From Treponema sp. (GTDB taxonomy: Bacteria > Spirochaetota > Spirochaetia > Treponematales > Treponemataceae): a stretch of DNA of 40,085 bases. Below the pieces are notes generated by a model. The model worked only from the letters and a program-made list of their open reading frames with translations. It was not told the DNA's origin and did not search any database. The DNA lies in assembly GCA_024402595.1 (NCBI GenBank), contig JAKSTL010000016.1, forward strand, positions 1 through 40,085. The letters run 5' to 3'. Positions 8,432-17,847 of this stretch are shown here, piece after piece (the first letter of the stretch is position 1; the number at the start of each line of letters is the position of its first letter). Both the position numbers and the translations under genes were made by a program.

Positions 8432-10990
8432 ATGGTTAAAATAAAGAAAACGGCTGTCATTTTGATTACTCTTTTAGCCTTGTCCGCAGTACTTATGGGT
8501 GCTCTTTTGGGATGGGGACTTTCAGCCACCAAAAATATAATCAATTCAGAATTTATTACAGAATTCAATACGGCTTTACCAACAAAACTTTTAGATATTA
8601 ACGGGGAACTTATTACCGAGTTTGCCTCTGATGAAAAACGAGAAATTATTTCCTACAAAAAATTGCCACAGCATCTTGTTGATGCCTTGATTACTCGAGA
8701 AGACAGAATCTTCTTTGCCCACAACGGATTCAGCTTTAAAGCCGTAATGCGTGCAGTTTTTGGAAAACTTACAGGTTCGTCTTTAGGTGGTGGTTCAACT
8801 TTAACACAGCAGATTGCAGGTACTCTTTATTGTGACCGAACAGATATGTCCTACACACGAAAACTTAAAGAATTGTGGTGGGCCATACAAATGGAGCGTC
8901 GTTATTCAAAAAACGAAATCCTTGAGCTTTATTTAAATAAAATCTATTTTGGTGGCGGAACTTATGGTGTAAATGCCGCTTCAAAATATTATTTTGGTCA
9001 TTCTGCCACAGAAATTACTCCTGCCGAAGCTGCAATTCTTGTAATTCAATTGTCAAACCCGGCTTTTTATAATCCTTTTGACCATCCAAACCGAGCAATG
9101 GATCGTCAGCAAAATGTTCTTACATCCATGGTTTCAGCTGGCTACATCACAAAAGACCAGGCCGATTCATCTTTTGAAGATTATTGGGGCAATTTTGACT
9201 ATACACGAACATCAACCTCAGCTTATATGATGCGAGACGATAAAGCACCTTGGTTTTCTGAATATGTCCGCCGTGAACTTGGTAATATGATTTATGGTTC
9301 CGACGATATTTACACCAGTGGTTTTACTGTAAATACAACATTAAATCTTGAACATCAGTATGTAGCCCAATCGGTTATGGAACAATATATTGAAAAGGCA
9401 AACACCTTATACAAAAATGAACATTCAACTCGTTCAAATCTTGCCTATAGCACATATATTCCTATTACCGAACTTTTAGCTCTAACTTTTAATATTCCAG
9501 AATTAAAAGTTAGTGAACAGCGCTCAGAGTTTGTTGCAAATACAGCCTTTGTTAATACTGTAAATCCTGTTCTTGATGTCGTTTCCATGATGACAGGCAT
9601 TGATAAATTAAAAGTCGGTATTGTAAACAGGGCAACGGCTATTGCAAAAAAGAGCGAAGAAAAAACAACCATCGAAGGTACAATGATTTCTCTTGAAGCA
9701 GAAACCGGTTATATCGATGCATTGGTAGGCGGCAGTAAGTTTGATCAAGAAAACCAGTTCATCCGTGCAATTCAAGCAAAAGTCCAGCCAGGTTCTACAT
9801 TTAAACCACTCTACTACTCTGCTGCCATTGATTCTCGCAAGTTTACGCCAACAACACAGATTTCTGATACACCAGTTGTATTCCATACCGCAGATGGAAA
9901 ACCATACATTCCACAAAACTTCCGTGGTGAATGGATGGGAAATGTTTCACTGTACTATGCTTTAATCCACTCGATGAATGTACCATCTCTTAAAGTTCTT
10001 GATGGAATTGGTTTTGAAATGGCCATCAATCGAGCAGTAGATTTACTTGGTATTTCTCAGCAGGATTTACCTTCCCGAGCCTTTGTTCCTGGATATCCAA
10101 TTGGTCTTGGTGTTTGTTCAGTTAGACCTATTGAAATGGCCAGAGCTTATGCTATTTTTGCCAATGGTGGTAAAGAAGTTACTCCTATGGCAATTCGTAC
10201 CGTCGAAGATAGAAACGGTAATGTAATTATGAATCCAGAGTTGGAAATAAGAAAAGCACAGACAGCTAAGGGCGATAAGATTCAAGTTATTTCTCCACAA
10301 ACTGCTTATGTTATGGATAAATTACTGGAACAAACTGTTATATCTGGAACTCTTTGGGGACAAAACTGGAAGTTCGACTATAAAAACGAAAATGGAAAAA
10401 AATATAGAATTGCAGCCGCTGGTAAAACAGGAACTACACAGAACTGGGCTGATGCATGGACCTGTGGATTCACACCTTATTATGCAGCGGCATTCTGGTT
10501 TGGTTTTGACAGACCTGGTCAATCTTTGGGCTTAAAAATCACTGGTTCAACTTTGGCTGGATATGCTTGGGGTGATTATTTTAGAGAAATCCATAGAGGT
10601 TTGCCTGCACGAGAGTTTACAAAACCTTTAACTGGTGTTATTCAGGCAACTCTTTGTTCAACCAGTGGCCAGATTTTAACAGAAAATTGTGGCGATAAAA
10701 CTACAACCCAATGGTTCCTGGAAGGCACACAACCAACTGATATCTGTCAGATTCATTCTAATCACAGAACTAATTCTATTATTGGAATATATCGTCTTGA
10801 AAAAGAAATGTACAAATCTGGGCAGCGAAGAACTACATCTTATGATTCTTCACCTTTGTCGTTAAATTTGGACTTTTTGTCTTCAAATTATAGTTCAAAT
10901 TATGTTGAAACCAGTTCGGAAAATAGCTATATTTCTACTGACACATCTAATAATGATGTTGAATATGATTACAATTATTTATTTGAATAA
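8432..10990 (+). CDS. Class A penicillin-binding protein 1A (bifunctional)
   Basis: 852 residues. An N-terminal membrane anchor (about 7-30) precedes a GT51 transglycosylase domain with catalytic E90 in TREDRIFFAH and the GGGSTLTQQ motif at 119-127. The transpeptidase domain has all three motifs: S455-T-F-K458 (active serine), S514-M-N516 and K665-T-G-T668. The enzyme polymerises and cross-links peptidoglycan outside the cytoplasmic membrane. The C-terminal 60 residues are a Ser/Asn/Tyr-rich, probably disordered tail. The ATG lacks a Shine-Dalgarno and sits at the predicted transcription start. A ParB-like gene follows 55 bases downstream with its own strong ribosome site. Confidence 0.95.
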   Translation: MVKIKKTAVILITLLALSAVLMGALLGWGLSATKNIINSEFITEFNTALPTKLLDINGELITEFASDEKREIISYKKLPQHLVDALITREDRIFFAHNGFSFKAVMRAVFGKLTGSSLGGGSTLTQQIAGTLYCDRTDMSYTRKLKELWWAIQMERRYSKNEILELYLNKIYFGGGTYGVNAASKYYFGHSATEITPAEAAILVIQLSNPAFYNPFDHPNRAMDRQQNVLTSMVSAGYITKDQADSSFEDYWGNFDYTRTSTSAYMMRDDKAPWFSEYVRRELGNMIYGSDDIYTSGFTVNTTLNLEHQYVAQSVMEQYIEKANTLYKNEHSTRSNLAYSTYIPITELLALTFNIPELKVSEQRSEFVANTAFVNTVNPVLDVVSMMTGIDKLKVGIVNRATAIAKKSEEKTTIEGTMISLEAETGYIDALVGGSKFDQENQFIRAIQAKVQPGSTFKPLYYSAAIDSRKFTPTTQISDTPVVFHTADGKPYIPQNFRGEWMGNVSLYYALIHSMNVPSLKVLDGIGFEMAINRAVDLLGISQQDLPSRAFVPGYPIGLGVCSVRPIEMARAYAIFANGGKEVTPMAIRTVEDRNGNVIMNPELEIRKAQTAKGDKIQVISPQTAYVMDKLLEQTVISGTLWGQNWKFDYKNENGKKYRIAAAGKTGTTQNWADAWTCGFTPYYAAAFWFGFDRPGQSLGLKITGSTLAGYAWGDYFREIHRGLPAREFTKPLTGVIQATLCSTSGQILTENCGDKTTTQWFLEGTQPTDICQIHSNHRTNSIIGIYRLEKEMYKSGQRRTTSYDSSPLSLNLDFLSSNYSSNYVETSSENSYISTDTSNNDVEYDYNYLFE

Positions 10991-11045
10991 TTATTCATTT
11001 AATTAAAACAGCTGCTTTTTTGCAAAGATTTTTTAAGGAGGTTCT

Positions 11046-11447
11046 ATGTTAGTTCAGATTGACAAAATCAAAGTGCGAAAACGAGTTCGCAAAGACCTTG
11101 GTAATCTAGATGATTTAAAAGAAAGCCTCCGAACTTATGGTCTTTTGAATCCGATTACTATCAACAGTAAATATGAATTGATTGCTGGTGAAAGAAGATT
11201 GACTGCGGCAAAAGAAATTGGATGGACAAACATCACCGCCAATATTGTAGACAATTTAACAGAAATTGAACAATTGGAAATGGAAATTGAAGAAAATAAT
11301 CAGCGCAAGGAGTTTACAGATGAAGAACTTCTTGAAGGCTACAAAAGATTGGAACGGTTACGACACCCAGGTTTCTTTTACAAGATTTTCCTTTTCTTCA
11401 AAAAACTTTTTCAATCAATTGCATCTGCTTTCTCAAAAAATAAATAA
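11046..11447 (+). CDS. ParB-like N-terminal domain protein without HTH, with hydrophobic-basic tail
   Basis: 133 residues. Residues 1-95 are a ParB/Spo0J N-terminal domain: VRKDLGNLDDLKESLRTYG (box I region), the GERRLTAAK nucleotide-binding motif starting at G48, and ENNQR at 83-87. In ParB this fold binds and hydrolyses CTP and closes the clamp. The helix-turn-helix and dimerisation domains are absent. Residues 110-133 instead form a short segment rich in Phe and Lys, consistent with an amphipathic membrane-associating helix. It is preceded by a near-perfect AAGGAGG five bases before the ATG, so translation is probably strong. It lies downstream of PBP1A and is convergent with rlmJ. Its role is unknown; it is unlikely to bind parS. 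Confidence 0.8.
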   Translation: MLVQIDKIKVRKRVRKDLGNLDDLKESLRTYGLLNPITINSKYELIAGERRLTAAKEIGWTNITANIVDNLTEIEQLEMEIEENNQRKEFTDEELLEGYKRLERLRHPGFFYKIFLFFKKLFQSIASAFSKNK

Positions 11448-11469
11448 TATTTATTGTATTTTTTTCAGA

Positions 11470-12363
11470 TTATTTTAATATTTTCTCTAAAAAAGGAATT
11501 ACTGTATCAGCCTCTTCCTGTAATTTCCATGGCGGATTTATAATAAACATTCCACTTCCATACAAACGGCTTGGATTATTTTCAGCAATTCTATAATCTT
11601 CCAGAGACATTTCTTGATGGGCATTTTTATCTTGAACACACAATCTTATATCAGCTGTCTCAATATTGGAATTAATTGCATGAATTGAAGTTTTAATAAA
11701 ATCCAGCATAGAGTTAATTTCATTTTCTCGATGAACTAACAAAGGATACCAAAGAAGAAAAATACCGTTTGTCCATTTTTTAAAAACATCCACTATAACT
11801 TTTGCCGCTAAATCATAATCTTCAGAAGTTTCATAACTTGGGTCAATTAACACTGCGCCACGCTTTGTTTTTGGAGGAGTAAGTGCTTTTATCATTTCCC
11901 AACCATTTCTTTTATGAATCTGAAGTTCAGGTCCATTTTCCGTTTTTAATGAATGCATATTACTTTTTAATTTTTCTATCTCTTGAGGATGCAATTCAGA
12001 TAAAATCAAGATATCACCAGCGCGCATATTTTCATATTCAATCTTTGGGGAACCCGAATAAATCATCTTATCCATAGACTTTTGAATAAAATCTAAATAA
12101 CTTTTAAGTTCAGTCGGAATCTGAAGGTTTTCTTTGGAAAGAGAAGCACAGACTTTTAATAAACGGGTAATTCCATTTTCCGCTTCGCCAGTCTTAATGC
12201 TGCAATTATCATATAAATCATAAAAACCACTTCCAGAATGTGTGTCAAAAAAAGTATAAGCTTTGTCTTTTTTGTTTAGAGACTGTAAAACATTGAGTAA
12301 AATATAATGCTTCAAAATATCTGCGTGATTTCCTGCGTGATAAGCATGCTGATAAGATAACAT
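11470..12363 (-). CDS. rlmJ: 23S rRNA (adenine-2030-N6)-methyltransferase RlmJ
   Basis: 297 residues, close to the 280 of E. coli RlmJ. The diagnostic N-terminus MLSYQHAYHAGNHADILKH is the RlmJ signature. The SAM-binding loop appears as DTHSGSG (40-46), and the catalytic N6-adenine motif is D174-P-S-Y177 (DPPY in E. coli). The enzyme methylates A2030 of 23S rRNA before ribosome assembly. The start has no Shine-Dalgarno and lies 6 bases from a -10 hexamer. It is a single gene between convergent neighbours. Confidence 0.95.
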   Translation of the reverse strand: MLSYQHAYHAGNHADILKHYILLNVLQSLNKKDKAYTFFDTHSGSGFYDLYDNCSIKTGEAENGITRLLKVCASLSKENLQIPTELKSYLDFIQKSMDKMIYSGSPKIEYENMRAGDILILSELHPQEIEKLKSNMHSLKTENGPELQIHKRNGWEMIKALTPPKTKRGAVLIDPSYETSEDYDLAAKVIVDVFKKWTNGIFLLWYPLLVHRENEINSMLDFIKTSIHAINSNIETADIRLCVQDKNAHQEMSLEDYRIAENNPSRLYGSGMFIINPPWKLQEEADTVIPFLEKILK

Positions 12364-12369
12364 ATCAAA

Positions 12370-12398
12370 AATCTAACACAAAAAGGGATGATTCTCAA
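12370..12398 (-). promoter_or_regulatory. rlmJ promoter, leaderless geometry
   Basis: On the minus strand TTGAGA (12398-12393), 17 bases, TAGATT (12375-12370), then 6 bases to the ATG at 12363. This is the same spacing as for PBP1A. Confidence 0.6.
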
Positions 12399-12500
12399 GG
12401 CTTATAAAAATCTTCATTTTTAAAAATATTCATTTTTAAGTAATAATTTTTAGTGTCTTTTCTCATTTACTTTATTCATACTATTTGTTAAAAATTAATT

Positions 12501-13640
12501 ATGTACGATTCAGAAAAAGTTAAAACTAATCAATTTTGCGTAACTTGGGCCTCAAGTCAATATGTAGACGGTAACAATCCACCTAGCATTTCTTTAGAAA
12601 ATAATAGTTTAAGACAAATTGTTAAAACCTCCATAGCAACTTCTAAAATACGAGTTAAATTTTCCAATTTGTTTGGAGAATCTCCTATGGAATTAAAAGA
12701 AGTGCACATTGCCTTTTCAAAAGGAAGTGGAAGTGGCGCTATACAAACAGAATCGGATAAATGTCTGCTTTTTAATGGAAACAAAAGTGTTGAAATTAAA
12801 GAAAACAGCGAAATATATTCCGATATTTTAGATTTTCCTATGCCAGAACGAACGGAAGTTAGTATTTCCATTTGCTTTGGTAAAGTTCCAGAAAAAATTA
12901 CTGGGCATTCTGGTTCCAGAACAAACTCTTTCTTTGAACAAGGAAATAAAGTTTTGGCGGAACAATTTAGTCACGAAAAAAAGGCGGCACATTGGTTTGT
13001 TTTAGCGGGAATTGAAACTACCGTGGCAGAAAATCAGAATGCAAAAGCTATTGTTTGCCTTGGAGATTCTATTACCGATGGGCGAGGCACTACCGATGAT
13101 TTACAGAATCGCTGGACTGATATTCTTGCCAACCGTTTAGTAGCTCATAATAAGAATAATCTGGCTGTAATAAATGAAGGAATTGGCGGAACCTGTCTTA
13201 CCTATTCTGGAGTGGAAAGATTTTCCAGAGATGTTTTGTCTCAACCGGGAATCGCTTATCTTATTTTATTTTATGGAATAAATGACATTCTTTATGCAAA
13301 TAAATCTTCTCAAACCATAATTGAAGTATATAAGAATATGATACAAAAAGCCCGAGAGCAAAATATCATTGTTTATGGCGGAACCATTCTTCCAGCAGGA
13401 AAATGCAAGGATATGACTGAAGAAAAAGAAAAAATCCGTCAAGAAGTTAATCAGTGGATTCTTTCTACCCCTGCAGAAGAAGGTGGCTTTAATGGAGTAA
13501 TTGATTTTGCCAGCATAATGGGAGATTCACAAAATCCGCTTTGGTTAAACACAAACTGGAACTTTGAGAACGATGGACTTCACCCAAATGCTGACGGCTA
13601 TTTTGCTATGGGCAATTTTATTGATTTATCCCTTTTTTGA
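12501..13640 (+). CDS. SGNH/GDSL-family esterase
   Basis: 379 residues. The C-terminal half (about 182-379) is an SGNH hydrolase: catalytic S190 in CLGDSIT, glycine in EGIGGTC (about 226-232), N261 in FYGIND, and D358 with H361 in [11 protein letters not shown]. The N-terminal 175 residues form a separate beta-rich domain. Members with this arrangement are often carbohydrate esterases that remove acetyl groups from xylan or pectin; the substrate here is not proven. There is no signal peptide, so it would act in the cytoplasm unless exported another way. Its 3' end overlaps the convergent clpB by 15 bases. Confidence 0.88.
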   Translation: MYDSEKVKTNQFCVTWASSQYVDGNNPPSISLENNSLRQIVKTSIATSKIRVKFSNLFGESPMELKEVHIAFSKGSGSGAIQTESDKCLLFNGNKSVEIKENSEIYSDILDFPMPERTEVSISICFGKVPEKITGHSGSRTNSFFEQGNKVLAEQFSHEKKAAHWFVLAGIETTVAENQNAKAIVCLGDSITDGRGTTDDLQNRWTDILANRLVAHNKNNLAVINEGIGGTCLTYSGVERFSRDVLSQPGIAYLILFYGINDILYANKSSQTIIEVYKNMIQKAREQNIIVYGGTILPAGKCKDMTEEKEKIRQEVNQWILSTPAEEGGFNGVIDFASIMGDSQNPLWLNTNWNFENDGLHPNADGYFAMGNFIDLSLF

Positions 13641-16208
13641 GAAAATCAAACTATCTGAATCTGGTGAATAAGAAACTTCAACAACATTTCCTACATCAAT
13701 TTCACCAGAAAGCAGTGCCTTTGCCAATGGATTTTCCACATAAGTCTGGATTGCTCGTTTTACAGGACGGGCGCCCATTGACGGTTCATATCCTTTATTG
13801 CACAAAAAATCATAAGCAGATTGCTGGAAATCCAAAACAATTTTCTTATCTGACAGTCTGGATGCAACTCTGTCAAGCTGAAGCTTAATAATCGAAGTTA
13901 TGCAACTTTTATCCAGTTCTTTAAATGAAACAATTTCATCAATTCTATTTAAAAACTCTGGCCTAAAGGTTTGACGCAAAAGATATTTGATTTTTTCTTC
14001 CACATTTGGACTTTGCTCCAAAATCAAGTCACTGCCAAGATTGCTTGTCATAATGATAATTGTATTTTTAAAATCTACAACCCGTCCCTGATTATCCGTC
14101 AATCGGCCATCATCCAAAACTTGAAGCAGTAAATTAAAAACATCAGGATGCGCTTTTTCAATTTCATCAAATAAAACAACACTGTAAGGTCTGCGACGAG
14201 CGGCTTCTGTTAACTGTCCTCCTTCATCATAACCTACATATCCTGGAGGTGCACCAATCAAACGAGTTACAGAGATTTTCTCCATATATTCACTCATATC
14301 AATACGAGTTAATGCTTTTTCATCATTAAATAAAAAATCGGCCAGAGTTTTTGCTAATTCAGTTTTACCAACACCTGTAGGACCAATAAACATAAAACTG
14401 CCTAAAGGTTTATTAGGATCATTCAATCCGCTTCTATTTCTTCTTATGGCGTCACTAACAACACTTACAGCTAGATTTTGACCTACAACCCGCTTGTGCA
14501 AAATGTCTTCCAGCATAAGAAACTTTTGTTTTTCACTGGTCATCATTTTTGCAACCGGTATTCCACTCCACACAGAAACAACCTTTGCAATATCAGCCTC
14601 TGTTACAGATTGTCTTAACAAGGTATTATCGCCATTTTCTGAACTATGATTTTGTTTTTCCAAGGCTTCATCCAACTGTTTTGTTAGAGCAGGAATTACA
14701 CTGTATTTTATTTCTGCTGCTTTTGCCAGATTTCCTTCCCGAGTAAACTTTTCTTCGTCCAAGCGAGTCTGTTCCAACTGTTCTTTTAGCTTACGACTTT
14801 TATCAATAACATCTTTTTCTTTTTGCCATTGAAGCTTCATTGCATCACAAGTTTCTGTAAGATTGTTTAATTCTTCTTCAAGTTTTGATAGTCTTTCCTT
14901 CGAAGCCTCATCATCTTCTTTTGAAAGAGACTGTTTTTCAATCTGCAACTGCAAAATCTTTCGTTCAACCTGATCCAATTCCGTTGGCTGACTTTCAATT
15001 TCCATTTTTAAACGGCTCGCTGCTTCATCCACTAAATCAATGGCTTTATCAGGCAAAAATCTTGTGGTTATATAACGATTGGAAAGTGTGGCCGCAGCAA
15101 CCAAAGCTTCATCTTCAATTGTAACGCCATGATGAATCTCGTATTTTTCGCGCAAACCACGAAGAATTGCAATAGTATCTTCTACAGTTGGTTCTGCACA
15201 CAAAACCTGCTGAAATCTTCGTTCCAAAGCAGCATCTTTTTCTATATATTTTCTGTATTCATCTAAGGTTGTGGCACCAATAGCCCTTAATTCACCTCTG
15301 GCCAACGCTGGTTTTAGAAGATTTGAAGCATCCATACTACCTTCAGATGCTCCTGCACCAACAAGGGTATGCAATTCATCAATAAAAAGAATTATCTGTC
15401 CTTCTGATTTTTGAACTTCTGTTATAAGTGCCTTTAATCTTTCTTCAAACTCACCACGGAACTTTGCACCCGCAACAAGACCGCCTAAATCCAAAGCCAA
15501 AAGCCTTTTATTTTTTAAACTATCTGGAACATCACCACTGGCAATTCTTCTAGCAAGGCCTTCTACAATAGCGGTTTTTCCAACACCTGGTTCACCAATT
15601 ATTACTGGATTATTTTTAGTCCTGCGACACAAAACCTGCATCACTCTTCGGATTTCTTCATCGCGGCCAATAACGGGGTCAATTTTATCTTGACGCGCTA
15701 AGGCGGTTAAATCTCTTGTATATTTTTCCAGAGCCCTGTTTTTACTTTCCGGATCCTGACTATCCACTGTCTGATTACCACGAATTGATTTTAAGGCTTC
15801 AAAAATTGTGTTGTGATTTATACCAAGATTTTTTAAAAGATTTTCACCATTTCCACCACTTTCTGTCATGGCAAGTAAAATATGCTCGGTAGAAAGATAA
15901 GTATCATGCAGTAAAGACATCTCATTTTCGGCTTTTGCCAATACTCGCTGCATTTCGTTTGAGAAATAAACATTAACACTTCCCTGAACCTTTGGATAAT
16001 GATTAACAGCATCTTTTACTTTAGTTAAGAGTTCACTGGGAGAAACACCAATTCGCTCAATGATTAGAGGAACGGTTCCGTCTTTTTGTTCGAGCAAAGC
16101 CTGCAAAATATGTTCTGCACCAATTTCCGAACAATTATTTTTGATAGCAATTGATGAAGCTTCTTGTATAGCTTCCTGTGACTTAATAGTAAAGTTTTCG
16201 TAATTCAT
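13626..16208 (-). CDS. clpB: ATP-dependent disaggregase ClpB
   Basis: 860 residues, the normal ClpB length. In order: a double Clp N domain (about 1-145), AAA1 with Walker A GEPGVGKT and Walker B ILFIDELH, the coiled-coil middle domain (about 400-530) characteristic of ClpB rather than ClpA or ClpC, and AAA2 with Walker A GPTGVGKT and [11 protein letters not shown]. The [11 protein letters not shown] pore-loop segment is present. With DnaK it extracts polypeptides from aggregates. The start at 16208 ([13 protein letters not shown]) follows GAGG; an upstream in-frame ATG would add a non-homologous 22 residues. I found no CIRCE inverted repeat upstream. Confidence 0.97.
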   Translation of the reverse strand: MNYENFTIKSQEAIQEASSIAIKNNCSEIGAEHILQALLEQKDGTVPLIIERIGVSPSELLTKVKDAVNHYPKVQGSVNVYFSNEMQRVLAKAENEMSLLHDTYLSTEHILLAMTESGGNGENLLKNLGINHNTIFEALKSIRGNQTVDSQDPESKNRALEKYTRDLTALARQDKIDPVIGRDEEIRRVMQVLCRRTKNNPVIIGEPGVGKTAIVEGLARRIASGDVPDSLKNKRLLALDLGGLVAGAKFRGEFEERLKALITEVQKSEGQIILFIDELHTLVGAGASEGSMDASNLLKPALARGELRAIGATTLDEYRKYIEKDAALERRFQQVLCAEPTVEDTIAILRGLREKYEIHHGVTIEDEALVAAATLSNRYITTRFLPDKAIDLVDEAASRLKMEIESQPTELDQVERKILQLQIEKQSLSKEDDEASKERLSKLEEELNNLTETCDAMKLQWQKEKDVIDKSRKLKEQLEQTRLDEEKFTREGNLAKAAEIKYSVIPALTKQLDEALEKQNHSSENGDNTLLRQSVTEADIAKVVSVWSGIPVAKMMTSEKQKFLMLEDILHKRVVGQNLAVSVVSDAIRRNRSGLNDPNKPLGSFMFIGPTGVGKTELAKTLADFLFNDEKALTRIDMSEYMEKISVTRLIGAPPGYVGYDEGGQLTEAARRRPYSVVLFDEIEKAHPDVFNLLLQVLDDGRLTDNQGRVVDFKNTIIIMTSNLGSDLILEQSPNVEEKIKYLLRQTFRPEFLNRIDEIVSFKELDKSCITSIIKLQLDRVASRLSDKKIVLDFQQSAYDFLCNKGYEPSMGARPVKRAIQTYVENPLAKALLSGEIDVGNVVEVSYSPDSDSLIFSKKG

Positions 16209-16302
16209 ATTTGCCTCAAAAGAAAAATAACTTTCTTTCGTATATAAAATAATCACGAAAACTCTAATCATCAAGAAAAAATGATTTTTTTATTAAAAGA
16301 AA

Positions 16303-17478
16303 TTATATTTCACCTTCTTCCGCATGTCCGAACTCACAGACTGCTTTTGCAATTTTTGCGTATTCAATTTGTTCAAGACTGTTTTTAATTCGTTTAAACA
16401 GTTTTATTTCGCCAACGCCAGTACCACCTTGAACAACATTCAGAACTTTTCTGTGTCCGTCTGGCAATTCTATGGTTCTATTGAACAATTCATTTATTGT
16501 GCAGAACAAATCTACATCAATTACCCACATTTTGCTGTTGATGCTAAGCGACCAATGAAGTTTATTTTCGGAAGCATCTTCATTTTCGGGAGTCTGTACA
16601 CAATTCCAAACTGTTGTAAATTGCCGTTTAGAAGAATTAGCATTAAAAATAATATCAGCGCCTTCAAAACTACCTAGGAATGAGACTCGATTTTCAAAGG
16701 AACCTTGAACTGCAAATGCAGAATCAAAAAGCATTTTTCCAGAAATATTACTTGTTAAATTTGCTGATGAAATATGGAACCAAACTTCTGGCATAGTTTT
16801 TCCATAATATCTGTCCATATATCCATAAGATTTTTTTGGTTCTACAATGAATTCTTCCCCATCAAAATTCAGAACCCCACTAAATTTTGTTTGCAAACCA
16901 CAAGGAAACCATTTTTCGCTTCTATTTTTATATCCTTCCGAAAAGTCTTTTTGAATATCGTAAGTTAAGTTCCAGCTGACAAAGCCTTTTTCACACATAT
17001 ATTCTGGATGCTTTCGAATTTCTTCCTCGGAAATTTTTATGAAGCCAGTCATTTTATTTTCAGAAAATAATTTATTTCCAACTTTGATTGAAAATGGCTT
17101 TTGTGAATATTTTACATCCTTTGAAGAGTGATAGGCGCAAATCTGCTTTCCATTTTCAGACAACTTTCCCACTCTTACTGCATAATAGGATGGCTGAACA
17201 ATATTTTCCGCCTGAAGATTCTGTGCAGCCTCAGTTCCTGCCAAGGCGTATTGTAAATCATCTTCTGTAATTGTAACTCTTGGCTTAAAACCTAAAAGCG
17301 GATCTGCAGTAGAAATATTTGGATTCAAAAGTTCTAATTCAATGTAGAACATGCATTCGGTGCCGGAATTTTTACCAATTCCATTAAAAAAACAACGCCA
17401 TAAATTTATACCATTTTTCTTTCTTCCAGCTGTAAGTCCGAATTTTGCATATTGTAAGGTCTTCTTTGAAACTGCCAT
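16303..17478 (-). CDS. Uncharacterised protein, possibly lipocalin/CrtC-AttH-like beta-barrel
   Basis: 391 residues from MAVSKKTLQ, a start chosen because AGGGTGA lies just upstream. No signal peptide is seen. The sequence is rich in beta-strand patterns and aromatic residues, with notable segments NLWRCFFNG, SWNLTYD, GYMDRYYGKTMPEVWFH and LHWSLSINSKMWVIDV. The Trp-rich pairs resemble two-domain lipocalin-like proteins (CrtC/AttH and tocopherol-cyclase-like families), but this is pattern impression only. It lies 94 bases upstream of clpB on the same strand. No function is assigned. Confidence 0.6.
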   Translation of the reverse strand: MAVSKKTLQYAKFGLTAGRKKNGINLWRCFFNGIGKNSGTECMFYIELELLNPNISTADPLLGFKPRVTITEDDLQYALAGTEAAQNLQAENIVQPSYYAVRVGKLSENGKQICAYHSSKDVKYSQKPFSIKVGNKLFSENKMTGFIKISEEEIRKHPEYMCEKGFVSWNLTYDIQKDFSEGYKNRSEKWFPCGLQTKFSGVLNFDGEEFIVEPKKSYGYMDRYYGKTMPEVWFHISSANLTSNISGKMLFDSAFAVQGSFENRVSFLGSFEGADIIFNANSSKRQFTTVWNCVQTPENEDASENKLHWSLSINSKMWVIDVDLFCTINELFNRTIELPDGHRKVLNVVQGGTGVGEIKLFKRIKNSLEQIEYAKIAKAVCEFGHAEEGEI

Positions 17479-17550
17479 TATCATCACCCTATATAGATTT
17501 TCAAATATATTGTCGGCAGTTATAAAATAATTGTTAGAAAAATCGTGTAA

Positions 17551-17581
17551 ATAAAAAAAGGTCACCGTTTTACCGATGGCC
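17551..17581 (-). terminator. Terminator after the 74-residue protein gene
   Basis: On the minus strand GGCCATCG (17581-17574) pairs with CGGTGACC (17567-17560), with one mismatch and one G-U, followed by seven T. Confidence 0.75.
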
Positions 17582-17589
17582 TCTGTATC

Positions 17590-17814
17590 CTATTCTTCAG
17601 GAAATATTTTATCTATTGATTTTGTCAGTTCTTTCTGCTCTTTTGGATAGTTTGCATTCAAAAACTCAAAACAAGCCACTGCAGAACGTTGTGCATGCTC
17701 GTACCAGATAGAATAAAGTTCTGTCGTTATATCTCCCCCTGGGAAAGGTGCACCTTGAACATCAGAAACCAAATCACGCAACATTTGAATACACTGTTTT
17801 GTCTTTTTATCCAT
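17590..17814 (-). CDS. Small hypothetical protein (74 residues)
   Basis: A soluble acidic/helical protein without recognised motif: a basic start (MDKKTKQ), a central Gly-Pro turn (PFPGGD, about 23-28), then two predicted helices. A good ribosome site (AGGGAGC) lies 7 bases before the ATG, and it is 33 bases downstream of the M16C protease gene with a terminator directly after, so it looks like a real last gene of that operon. Function unknown. Confidence 0.7.
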   Translation of the reverse strand: MDKKTKQCIQMLRDLVSDVQGAPFPGGDITTELYSIWYEHAQRSAVACFEFLNANYPKEQKELTKSIDKIFPEE

Positions 17815-17847
17815 TTTTATGCTCCCTAATTAGTCATTTCCCCTTAA

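Noticed and set aside
12420..12500. Leaderless promoter for the SGNH esterase
   Set aside because: A TACTAT is present at suitable distance but the -35 region (TCTTTT) does not match, so it was not counted with the others.
16209..16302. CIRCE or other heat-shock operator upstream of clpB
   Set aside because: The TTAGCACTC-N9-GAGTGCTAA pattern was looked for and not found; only AT-rich sequence with a weak -10 is visible.
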